Assembly: GCA_035253585.1 (NCBI GenBank)
Contig: DATFBY010000133.1
Location: 1 to 31,145, forward strand
Length of the DNA: 31,145 bases
Direction of reading: 5' to 3'
Source of the DNA: DATFBY01 sp035253585
Lineage (GTDB): Bacteria > Gemmatimonadota > Gemmatimonadetes > Gemmatimonadales > Gemmatimonadaceae
In this document: positions 8,336 through 15,037 of the stretch, piece by piece
How the letters are laid out: each line of letters opens with the position of its first letter
Position numbering within the stretch: position 1 is the first letter of the stretch
Translations under genes and position numbers: made by a program
Notes under the pieces: generated by a model
What the model saw: only the letters and a program-made list of their open reading frames with translations
The model's database searches: none
What the model was told of the DNA's origin: nothing

Positions 8336-9711
8336 CGCCCGAAACTCCCGTCCGAGATCCCGATCATCACTGGGAGTTTTCTGTTGCGCTTTGTACTCCG
8401 TGCGGTTGCGGGGCGAGGCACGTCGTGCGCCCGCACAACGGTGGCCCGGAAGTCGTAGTCGTCGACGACCTCATCTAGACGTACATCTACCATCGTGCCC
8501 GAAGGCGCGTCGCCGATCAAATGCGTAATGCCGTCGACGTCGTCTGCCTGCCACAGAGTGCGGCCCTCCCCCGCGCGATCGACGATCGCACGCACCGTGC
8601 GGCCGATGTGGCGCTCATAGCGCTCAGCGGTGATCGATCGCTGTAGCTCCGTGAGCCGCTCGAGCCGCTCGAGCTTCACTTCCTCAGGAACATCGTCCTC
8701 GAGCTCGGCTGCCCGAGTCCCCTCCTGCGCCGAATACGTGAACGCGCCGACGCGCTCGAAGCGTACGTCCTCGAGAAAGTCGACCAACCGCGCGAAGTCG
8801 TCAGGCGTCTCGCCCGGGAAACCGACGATACATGTGGTGCGGATCGCTACATCCGGCACGACCTCGCGGACGCGCGAAACCTTCTCGCGAATCGTGCGCG
8901 CACGCTCCGGCCGCCGCATACGCGCGAGCACCGTGTCCGACGCATGCTGAATTGGAATGTCCAGGTACGGCACGAGCCGTGGCTCGCGCGCCATCACTTC
9001 CAAAAGGCGCGGCGTGAGACCGGCGGAATAGAGGTAGAGCATGCGTAGCCACGGAATCGACGTTTCGGCGAGCAAGGACTGCAGCAGCTCCGGAAGCCGA
9101 ACGCCATCGCGACGATCACGTCCGTAGTGCGCGAGGTCCTGCGCCACCAGATTCAATTCTCGCGCACCCTGGGCCTCGAGAAGCTGCGCCTCACGAACGA
9201 TTTCCTCGAGCGAGAATGAGCGATGACGCCCGCGCATGAGTGGAATCGCGCAGAACGCACATCCGTGATCGCATCCTTCGCTGATCTTCAGATAGCGAAC
9301 GTGCGGCAAATTACCGGCGTAAATGCGCACGCCCGGGTGGTCCACAACCTCGCCGCCGACCAGTCCGCGCGCTTCGAGCGCGGGCACGAGCTGCCGCATC
9401 TCGGAGGATCCAAGGAAGAGATCGACCTCTGGCAGCTCCGCTAGCAGCTCATTCTTGTGGCGCTCTACCATGCAGCCGACGGCGACCACTGCCTGACAAG
9501 CGCCCTCGATCTTCATCCGCCCCGCTTCGATCAGCGCGTCGATCGACTCTTGCTTCGCCGCGTCGATGAAACCGCAGGTGTTGACCAGGATGACGTCGGC
9601 CTCCTCGAGCGATTCCGCGAGCTCGGCACCGTGTCCGACGAGCTGCGCGAGATAGCGCTCGCTATCCACGGTGTTCTTGTCGCAACCGAGTGTGATGAGG
9701 CCGATTTTCAT
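8332..9711 (-). CDS. rimO: Ribosomal protein S12 methylthiotransferase
   Basis: 459 aa. Radical-SAM methylthiotransferase that modifies the conserved aspartate of ribosomal protein S12. UPF0004 domain with three cluster cysteines (Cys10 in TLGCDKN, Cys46 in VNTCGFID, Cys80 in AVGCMVE); radical SAM core with Cys147/151/154 in SEGCDHGCAFCAIP; and a C-terminal TRAM-like region (about 365-435). LGCDKNTVDSE and CGFIDAAKQESID match RimO rather than MiaB. The last 25 or so residues (Arg/Lys-rich) extend past the TRAM domain and overlap hemL by GTGA. First gene of the overlapping chain running to hyuB; its promoter should lie in the 198-base divergent gap before the Kelch gene, where I see no clear -35/-10 pair. 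No good Shine-Dalgarno precedes the ATG. Confidence 0.95.
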   Translation of the reverse strand: MKIGLITLGCDKNTVDSERYLAQLVGHGAELAESLEEADVILVNTCGFIDAAKQESIDALIEAGRMKIEGACQAVVAVGCMVERHKNELLAELPEVDLFLGSSEMRQLVPALEARGLVGGEVVDHPGVRIYAGNLPHVRYLKISEGCDHGCAFCAIPLMRGRHRSFSLEEIVREAQLLEAQGARELNLVAQDLAHYGRDRRDGVRLPELLQSLLAETSIPWLRMLYLYSAGLTPRLLEVMAREPRLVPYLDIPIQHASDTVLARMRRPERARTIREKVSRVREVVPDVAIRTTCIVGFPGETPDDFARLVDFLEDVRFERVGAFTYSAQEGTRAAELEDDVPEEVKLERLERLTELQRSITAERYERHIGRTVRAIVDRAGEGRTLWQADDVDGITHLIGDAPSGTMVDVRLDEVVDDYDFRATVVRAHDVPRPATARSTKRNRKLPVMIGISDGSFGR

Positions 9712-9898
9712 TTTGGGAGCGGGCGCCGCGTGCCCTGAGAAATTGGTCTCGAAAGCTATCCGCGGCGCAGCGGTGTCTCAACCGCAACGACCACGCACGA
9801 AAGCGACCTGCGGTGCAACTCGTACCTCCGCACTCGCATCCGTACCCGACCGCTGGCGCCGCGTGCACGAGGAAAGGCATCGTGCCGCGTCCATTGCT

Positions 9899-9907
9899 GG
9901 AGGTGAT
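9899..9907 (+). promoter_or_regulatory. Strong Shine-Dalgarno for the Kelch gene
   Basis: GGAGGTGAT lies just before the ATG at 9910, a near-perfect match to the anti-Shine-Dalgarno sequence. It is notable because most starts in this window have weak or no such site and rely on overlap with the preceding gene. It fixes the start of the Kelch protein. Confidence 0.8.
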
Positions 9908-9909
9908 TC

Positions 9910-10911
9910 ATGTCGACGCTCATGACGCTAATCTCGGCCGCCATTCTCCTCGCCAGCGATTCACTGACGTGGCAGAAAGGACCGTCCTTGGAAACCGGTC
10001 GCGACCACCACGCGACGTTCGTTACGGCGCGCGGCGGGAAGGCGAGATTGTGGGTCGTCGGCGGCAACGACTACCGGCGCGTCTTCGGCGATGTGTGGTC
10101 GGCGGAGATCAGGCGTGATGGGTCGGTGAGTGAGTGGCAGCGATCGAACTCACTTCCGTTCCCGCGGGCTGGTCACGCAGTGGCGGCCGACGACCGAACG
10201 GTGATCATCGCCGGCGGTCAAGATTCTACGCTGCGCAAGACGACGGAGGTGTGGACCGCCCAGATCGGAAATGATGGCCGGCTTGGCGCGTGGACTCTGG
10301 GGACGCCCCTCCCTGCTCCGCGCTTTCATCACGCGATGTTGCTGCACGATGGCTGGCTCTATCTCGTCGGTGGCCTCGAAGCACGCGAGTCGGTAGCCAA
10401 AGTGCACCGCGCTCGGATCGGTCGTGACGGAAAGATCGGTAGCTGGGAATCGCTGTCGGATCTGCCGCGCCCGCGATCGCACCATGCGATGGTCGTGCAC
10501 GACGGCGCTCTATACCTCCTCGGCGGTCTGGATGGAAACCCGGCCGGCACCAACACCCCGCTCGACGATGTTCTGCGCGCCGAGATCAATCGCGATGGGA
10601 CGCTCGGCGAGTGGCGCGAGGTGTCGCGTTTTCCTCATGCGTATGCGACGCACGCCAGCGCCGTCTTCGGCGGCGCACTATGGCTGTTCGGCGGCGTCGA
10701 AGACAATGCGCGATTCGTGAACGTCGTGTTGAGAGCGCCGCTCGCACACGACGGCACGGTCGGGACGTGGACCACGGTCGAGCCCGGATTGCCCGCCGCG
10801 CGCTCGCACGTGCATCAGGTTCCGGTGCATGATGGCCGCGCGTACAGCGTAGGCGGATCGAATCGTCGTGTAGTAACCGGTGATGTGTATTTCGCTCCGC
10901 TCGGGCGGTGA
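9910..10911 (+). CDS. Secreted Kelch-repeat beta-propeller protein
   Basis: 333 aa. A short hydrophobic N-terminus (MSTLMTLISAAILLAS) suggests export. Six Kelch-like repeats follow, with the double glycine at about residues 51, 102, 154, 205, 261 and 315. Each has an upstream HHA/GHA-type turn and most are followed by a motif like I..DG.LG.W (for example INRDGTLGEW). This gives a six-bladed propeller with nothing else attached. Propellers of this kind bind glycans or proteins; no enzyme motif is visible, so function is unknown. A strong ribosome-binding site precedes the start. Divergent from rimO; followed after about 100 bases by the glycosidase-like gene on the same strand, with a small hairpin between them. 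Confidence 0.82.
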   Translation: MSTLMTLISAAILLASDSLTWQKGPSLETGRDHHATFVTARGGKARLWVVGGNDYRRVFGDVWSAEIRRDGSVSEWQRSNSLPFPRAGHAVAADDRTVIIAGGQDSTLRKTTEVWTAQIGNDGRLGAWTLGTPLPAPRFHHAMLLHDGWLYLVGGLEARESVAKVHRARIGRDGKIGSWESLSDLPRPRSHHAMVVHDGALYLLGGLDGNPAGTNTPLDDVLRAEINRDGTLGEWREVSRFPHAYATHASAVFGGALWLFGGVEDNARFVNVVLRAPLAHDGTVGTWTTVEPGLPAARSHVHQVPVHDGRAYSVGGSNRRVVTGDVYFAPLGR

Positions 10912-10948
10912 CGCTTTCGTAAATCGATCGTCAGAGGGGTAGTCGCCG

Positions 10949-10965
10949 GCGAGCTCCCCGCTCGC
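10949..10965. terminator. Small hairpin between the Kelch and glycosidase genes
   Basis: GCGAGC, loop TCCCC, then GCTCGC: a perfect 6-bp GC stem 38 bases past the Kelch stop. No T-run follows on either strand, so it is at best a weak or Rho-assisted terminator or a chance stem in GC-rich DNA. The rest of the gap shows no clear promoter. Confidence 0.25.
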
Positions 10966-11014
10966 ACTGTTGGTCCGCACACGCGCGACGGCCTCGCACG
11001 ACCCCCCCACGGTC

Positions 11015-12193
11015 ATGTCTTTCCTTTTTGCCACCGGCATCGAGAACGGCTATCCCGTGCTGCCCAGCGGCACGCGCGTAGATCGCATGGACGCATCCGG
11101 ACACTACGCGTATTGGGAGCACGATTTTGCGCTCGCGCGAGAGCTCGGTGTCGATGCGATGCATTATGGTCCGGCGTACTATCTGGTTCACACGGCGCCC
11201 GAGGTCTACGACTTCAGCGTCAGCGACGAGCCGATGCATCGACTGCGTGAGCTCGGCCTCGACGTGATTGCCGATCTCTGTCATTTCGGAGTACCGAGTT
11301 GGCTCGATGGATTTCAGGATCCGGCCTTCCCGGTGCACTTCGCGGAATACGCTCGCGCGTTCGCACGGCGATATCCCTGGGTGCGATACTACACGCCGAT
11401 CCACGAGATCTTCACGGCCGCTACGCGTTCGGCGCATCACGCCGAGTGGAACGAGTGTGCCGCTGGTGACTCGAAGCTGGCTACGGCAATCCGGCTTCTG
11501 TGTACTGCGCACGAGATGGCGATCGACGCCATCCTCTCCGAGCGCCCTGATGCGGTGATCATTCAGACCGAGTCCGTCGAGCAATACGACGCAGCGACAC
11601 CGGCGGCTCGGAGCGAGGCAGAGCGATGGAACGCGCTCAAGATGCTACCGCTCGATCTTACGCAGGGGCGGGAGCTTCCGCCGACGATGGCGGCGTATCT
11701 GCACGAGCACGGGCTGCGCTCGAACGAGCTAGGTTTTTTCCGTGAGTCGCGAGCGCGCGGCCAGCGGTGGCTCGGCCTGTCGTACCACGAGCGGCGGGAG
11801 CGGCGCATGGCAAGCGACGGACGCACGACCGAGTCGCGAAATCCTCTCGGTCTCCGTTGCCTCGCGGTGTCGTATTACCATCGCTGCAAGCTGCCGCTGT
11901 TCGTCGCCGAGACGGGCGGGAGCACCAGGACCGCGCCCGGATGGCTGGCGACGCAGTGGCGCGACGTGACTGCCCTACGCCGGGCCGGCATTCCCGTGCG
12001 CGGCTTTTCCTGGCAGCCGCTCAGCGATCGCGCCGAACCGGCGTTGCTGGAGGAGAGCTCCTATCCGTCGGGGTTGGTTGACGCCCGGCGCCGTCTGCGC
12101 CCCGTCGGCGAAGCGTACCGTCGACTCATCGACCAGCATCGAGCCGAGGCCGGCGAGCGCAGCACGCGGCTGCGCGTCGTGGAGAGCGCCTGA
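11015..12193 (+). CDS. Divergent glycoside hydrolase family 1-like protein
   Basis: 392 aa from the ATG at 11015. The sequence follows the GH1 (beta-glucosidase) TIM-barrel plan: FATGIENGYP at the N-terminus, YWEHDFALARELGVDAMHYG, a CHFGVPSWL strand (usually LxHWDLP), then YYTPIHEI with the presumed acid/base Glu131 (usually TFNEP), and LFVAETGGS with the presumed nucleophile Glu299 (usually ITENG). Both catalytic acids are present but the surrounding motifs are altered, and it is shorter than the usual 440-480 residues. Substrate unknown. No Shine-Dalgarno precedes the ATG; a TTG at 10970 is an alternative that adds 15 unconvincing residues. Convergent with yajQ, 15 bases between the stops. 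Confidence 0.75.
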   Translation: MSFLFATGIENGYPVLPSGTRVDRMDASGHYAYWEHDFALARELGVDAMHYGPAYYLVHTAPEVYDFSVSDEPMHRLRELGLDVIADLCHFGVPSWLDGFQDPAFPVHFAEYARAFARRYPWVRYYTPIHEIFTAATRSAHHAEWNECAAGDSKLATAIRLLCTAHEMAIDAILSERPDAVIIQTESVEQYDAATPAARSEAERWNALKMLPLDLTQGRELPPTMAAYLHEHGLRSNELGFFRESRARGQRWLGLSYHERRERRMASDGRTTESRNPLGLRCLAVSYYHRCKLPLFVAETGGSTRTAPGWLATQWRDVTALRRAGIPVRGFSWQPLSDRAEPALLEESSYPSGLVDARRRLRPVGEAYRRLIDQHRAEAGERSTRLRVVESA

Positions 12194-12214
12194 CGAGAGC
12201 GACGGCGCCTAACG
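12188..12214. repeat. Pair of GCCTRACG octamers on the two facing stop codons
   Basis: GCCTGACG (12188-12195) contains the TGA stop of the glycosidase-like gene; GCCTAACG (12207-12214) contains, on the other strand, the TAG stop of yajQ. They are 11 bases apart in direct orientation. They belong to the dispersed octamer described in the findings. The 15-base spacer between the genes holds no other signal. Confidence 0.6.
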
Positions 12215-12709
12215 ATAGTTCCCGAATTTCAGCTCGACGCCGAAGTCCTGGGCCCGGAGCAGGGCGATGACGGATTGCAGCTCGTCCTTGGAGGGCGAGC
12301 TCACGCGCACCTGCTCGCCCTGAATCGACGCCTGCACTTTCTTCATCTTCGCGTCCTTGATGACGGCGACGACTTTCTTCGCGGTGTCGCCGTCGAGCGC
12401 CATCTTGAGCTTGACATCGCGCCGAACGGTGTCACCCCCGGCCGGTTTGACCTCGCCGATGTCGAGATTCTTCACGGGTACGTTGCGCTTGATGAGCTTG
12501 GCCTGGAGCACGTCGAAGAGCGCGCGCATCCGGAAGTCATCATCGGCCACCAGCGCGATGGTGTGCTCGGCGCGCTTGAAATCGATCTGGGCTTTCGAGC
12601 CCTTGAAGTCGTAGCGCTGCCCGATCTCCTTCTGCGCCTGATTGATGGCGTTGTCGACTTCTTGGAGATCGACGCCGGTCGTCACATCGAAGGAAGAATT
12701 TTGAGCCAT
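12209..12709 (-). CDS. yajQ: YajQ-family nucleotide-binding protein
   Basis: 166 aa, the standard length. N-terminal SSFDVTTGVDLQEVDNAINQ, then RYDFKGSKAQIDF, VKNLDIGEVKPAGGD and the closing AQDFGVELKFGNYR are diagnostic of YajQ. The fold is two tandem ferredoxin-like halves. Members bind tRNA/GTP in E. coli and cyclic di-GMP in Xanthomonas, where they act as effectors with a transcription factor; which applies here is unknown. Cytosolic. The gene stands 33 bases beyond the sigma-factor stop on the same strand and may be cotranscribed with it. Confidence 0.95.
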   Translation of the reverse strand: MAQNSSFDVTTGVDLQEVDNAINQAQKEIGQRYDFKGSKAQIDFKRAEHTIALVADDDFRMRALFDVLQAKLIKRNVPVKNLDIGEVKPAGGDTVRRDVKLKMALDGDTAKKVVAVIKDAKMKKVQASIQGEQVRVSSPSKDELQSVIALLRAQDFGVELKFGNYR

Positions 12710-12742
12710 GCCGAGAATCTAATAGGGACTCGGCCCTCGGCC

Positions 12743-13600
12743 CTAACCCAGAAAACTTTCCAGCGCCCTCGCCCTCGACACATGACGGAGCCGAGAGAGC
12801 GCCTTCTCCTTGATCTGCCTCACACGCTCGCGCGTGATGCCGAGGAGGGAGCCGATCTGCTCCAAGGTCATGGGCTCCTCGCCGTCGAGTCCGAAGTACA
12901 GCCGGAGGATCTTCGCCTCGCGTTCCTTGAGCGACGACAGCGCTTCTTCGATCGACTCAGTGAGCGCCTTCTCGAAGGTCAGCTCGTCGGGTGTCGGATT
13001 GAGATTGTCAGGCAGGTAGTCGAGCAGCTTGTTGTCTTCGCCCGGGGTCAGCGGCGCGTCGAGGGAGAGATGGGTCTGCGAGATGGAGATCGTCTTGGCG
13101 ACTTCCTCCTCCGTAATGTCCATCTCCTCGGCGATCTCCTCGTGCGTCGGCTCGCGACCGAGCTCCTGGAGGAGGGCGTTGGCTCGCTTCCCGATTCGAT
13201 GCAGCGTGCCAGCGCGGTTGAGCGGCACGCGCACGATGCGCGACTGCTCGGCCAGCGCCTGCAAGATCGCCTGACGAATCCACCACACCGCGTACGAAAT
13301 GAACTTGATCCCCTTCGTCTCGTCGAACTTGTGTGCGGCACGGATGAGGCCGAGGTTGCCCTCGTTGATGAGATCGGAAAGGGCCACACCCTGGTTCTGA
13401 TACTTCTTGGCGACGGAGACGACGAAGCGAAGGTTGGAGCGCACGAGCTTGTCGAGCGCCTCGCCTTCGCCGGCGCGGATTCGCTGCGCGAGACGCACCT
13501 CCTCATCGCGGTCGATGAGGGGATACGCGCTGATGTCGCGAAGATACTGGTCGAGCGACCCCTCTTCGTACGACGACTTCTTGTTGGTCGTCACTGCCAT
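12743..13600 (-). CDS. RpoD/SigA-family sigma-70 factor
   Basis: 285 aa. Has region 1.2 (SLDQYLRDISAYPLI), region 2 with the core-binding and -10 recognition helices (NEGNLGLIRAAHKFD, SYAVWWIRQAILQAL), region 3 (HRIGKRANAL onward) and region 4.2 with the -35 helix-turn-helix (LEQIGSLLGITRERVRQIKEKALSRLRH). Region 1.1 is absent, so it is either a compact primary sigma factor or a group 2 (RpoS/HrdB-like) factor. The -10 helix residues match primary factors, so standard promoters should be read. Start at 13600: GAGGAG lies 11 bases upstream; a longer frame (13 more residues) lacks support. Confidence 0.93.
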   Translation of the reverse strand: MAVTTNKKSSYEEGSLDQYLRDISAYPLIDRDEEVRLAQRIRAGEGEALDKLVRSNLRFVVSVAKKYQNQGVALSDLINEGNLGLIRAAHKFDETKGIKFISYAVWWIRQAILQALAEQSRIVRVPLNRAGTLHRIGKRANALLQELGREPTHEEIAEEMDITEEEVAKTISISQTHLSLDAPLTPGEDNKLLDYLPDNLNPTPDELTFEKALTESIEEALSSLKEREAKILRLYFGLDGEEPMTLEQIGSLLGITRERVRQIKEKALSRLRHVSRARALESFLG

Positions 13601-13611
13601 GCGGACGGCGA

Positions 13612-13617
13612 CTCCTC
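13612..13617 (-). promoter_or_regulatory. Shine-Dalgarno for the sigma-factor gene
   Basis: GAGGAG on the minus strand, 11 bases before the ATG at 13600. Spacing is slightly long, but it supports the shorter start over the in-frame upstream extension. Confidence 0.5.
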
Positions 13618-13667
13618 GGCGCTGCTCACGAGCCCACACAGGCTCCGCTCGGAGCTCACAGGGGCAA

Positions 13668-13692
13668 CATCCGGATGGCCCGTGGCCGGATG
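13668..13692 (-). terminator. Possible hairpin downstream of lepB
   Basis: CATCCGG and CCGGATG form a 7-bp stem with an 11-base loop, 27 bases past the lepB stop and upstream of the sigma-factor start. There is no U-run, so it may be a Rho-assisted end of the lepB transcript, or part of the sigma-factor leader. CATCCGGATG by itself is also a 10-base palindrome. Confidence 0.3.
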
Positions 13693-13718
13693 CGACAACG
13701 TAGTCGAGTTACGATCGC

Positions 13719-14495
13719 TCAGTGGATGCGCTCACCCAGTCGGGACCACCGGATGCGCGTGAGCCACGGGATGCGATTGGTCGCTTCCCGTTCGTAGCTG
13801 TAGTAGATGACGAGCGGTCTTCCTTTGACCAGCGAGTCGGGCACGAAGCCCCAGTATCGGCTGTCGTACGAGTTGTCGCGATTGTCGCCGAGGACGAAGA
13901 ATTTGCCCTCCGGCACGATCAGCGGACCCCAGTTGTTCCGTGACGGATGATAGCCGGTATAGGCTTCGGCGCGACGCACCAGATAATTGCGCTGCCAGCC
14001 GAAATCGTCTGTGCCCGGATCTTCCTGCGGGCTGGAGTGGACGACGTACGGCTCGCTGAGCGGCCGCCCATTCAGAATCACGCTCCCATCGCGCATTTCG
14101 AGCGTGTCGCCGGGAAGCCCGATCAGGCGCTTCACGAAGTTCTTCGTGGGATCGACTGGAAACTCGAAGACGACAACGTCGCCGCGCCTTGGTTGCTCGA
14201 TCGCCGGCAGCCGCACACCCGTGAATGGGATCTCGGCACCGTACACCGCTTTGTTGACGAGGAGAAAGTCGCCTACCTGGAGCGTGCGCTCCATGCTGCC
14301 GGTGGGGATCTTGAACGCCTCGACCAGAAAGGTGCGGATGACGAGGAAGAGCGCGACCGCGATGAGGAAGGACTTGGCCCACTCCCACACGAATGCAAAG
14401 CGTCCGCGAGGACGATTCACCATGCGCATGGCGTACGCGCGGTGCTCGCTCGTGATCGTGAGGCGGTGCATCGAGGGAGAGGTGCGATCGCTCAT
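13719..14495 (-). CDS. lepB: Signal peptidase I
   Basis: 258 aa type I signal peptidase that cuts Sec signal peptides on the outer face of the inner membrane. One hydrophobic anchor (about residues 40-58), then the catalytic Ser67 in IPTGSMERTL and Lys122 in NFVKRLIGLPGD (boxes B and D), and box E GDNRDNSYDSRYWG near the C-terminus. All catalytic elements are present. The start at 14495 overlaps the preceding stop as ATGA. The frame stays open 16 codons further upstream, and an internal ATG lies just before the anchor, so the exact N-terminus is uncertain. Confidence 0.94.
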   Translation of the reverse strand: MSDRTSPSMHRLTITSEHRAYAMRMVNRPRGRFAFVWEWAKSFLIAVALFLVIRTFLVEAFKIPTGSMERTLQVGDFLLVNKAVYGAEIPFTGVRLPAIEQPRRGDVVVFEFPVDPTKNFVKRLIGLPGDTLEMRDGSVILNGRPLSEPYVVHSSPQEDPGTDDFGWQRNYLVRRAEAYTGYHPSRNNWGPLIVPEGKFFVLGDNRDNSYDSRYWGFVPDSLVKGRPLVIYYSYEREATNRIPWLTRIRWSRLGERIH

Positions 14496-14896
14496 TCGAG
14501 TGTCGCGCCGGAATCGTGAGGGTTGAGAAACGATAGAGACCATGTCGAGCGCTCCGCAAGCCGCTCGAGATCGGAACGGGCGGACGCCGGCAGGCGCACT
14601 GTCACGACCGTATGCTGGCCAGCGCTGCCGATGCCCATCTCCTCGATGACTATACCCGCTCCCTCCAGGTCACGCCGAATACGCGAGGCGAGATCAGGGA
14701 CTGACCGAGCCGTGAGAGCCGCAACCACCGAGCCGGCCGCGGCAGAGGGTGCCCGCGATCGTTCGGCCGCGGCCAGCGTATCCAGCACGCGCCCCACGAC
14801 GTCATCGACCGCCTTCCGAGAGATACCACGACCCGCGACTCTCGCCATGACTGCATCCGAGAGCGCTCGCCGCTCATCCGCCCGCCGCGCGGTCAT
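14492..14896 (-). CDS. Small protein with an ACT-like C-terminal half, unknown
   Basis: 134 aa, no family recognised with certainty. Residues 1-50 are charged and helical (MTARRADERRALSD, then SRKAVDDVVGRVLDTLAA). Residues about 62-115 (ARSVPDLASRIRRDLEGAG, then IVIEEMGIG and HTVVTVRLP) have the beta-alpha-beta-beta spacing of an ACT regulatory domain. The ACT idea is a reading by eye. It ends in an ATGA overlap with lepB, so it is translated with signal peptidase. No transmembrane segment and no Shine-Dalgarno before the ATG. Confidence 0.6.
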   Translation of the reverse strand: MTARRADERRALSDAVMARVAGRGISRKAVDDVVGRVLDTLAAAERSRAPSAAAGSVVAALTARSVPDLASRIRRDLEGAGIVIEEMGIGSAGQHTVVTVRLPASARSDLERLAERSTWSLSFLNPHDSGATLE

Positions 14897-14951
14897 GGAT
14901 GAGAATTAGGTGTGGTATGCGAGTAATTCAAGGTCGTCCGTTTCCGAGAGT

Positions 14952-15035
14952 CGAGATTCGAGTTTCGAGATTCGCGCCCGTCCCCAAGGTCTCGAGGTGG
15001 GTCGCCAAATCTCGAATCCCGAATCTCGAATCTCG
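14952..15035. repeat. Large imperfect inverted repeat made of CGAATCT/AGATTCG units
   Basis: Arms 14952-14974 and 15013-15035 are inverted copies, 21 of 23 positions matching, separated by 38 bases. Each arm is itself a run of short near-repeats of CGAGATT / CGAATCT. On the minus strand one mismatch becomes a G-U pair, giving a long stem immediately after the aldehyde dehydrogenase stop (15038). It could end or protect that transcript, but lacks a U-run. It may equally be a REP-like dispersed element. It fills most of the 141-base gap before the ACT-like gene. Confidence 0.7.
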
Positions 15036-15037
15036 CC

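Noticed and set aside
12275..13762. 495-codon plus-strand frame opposite yajQ and the sigma factor
   Set aside because: Runs antisense through two clear genes; composition rich in Leu/Arg/Asp from complementing their codons, no family features.
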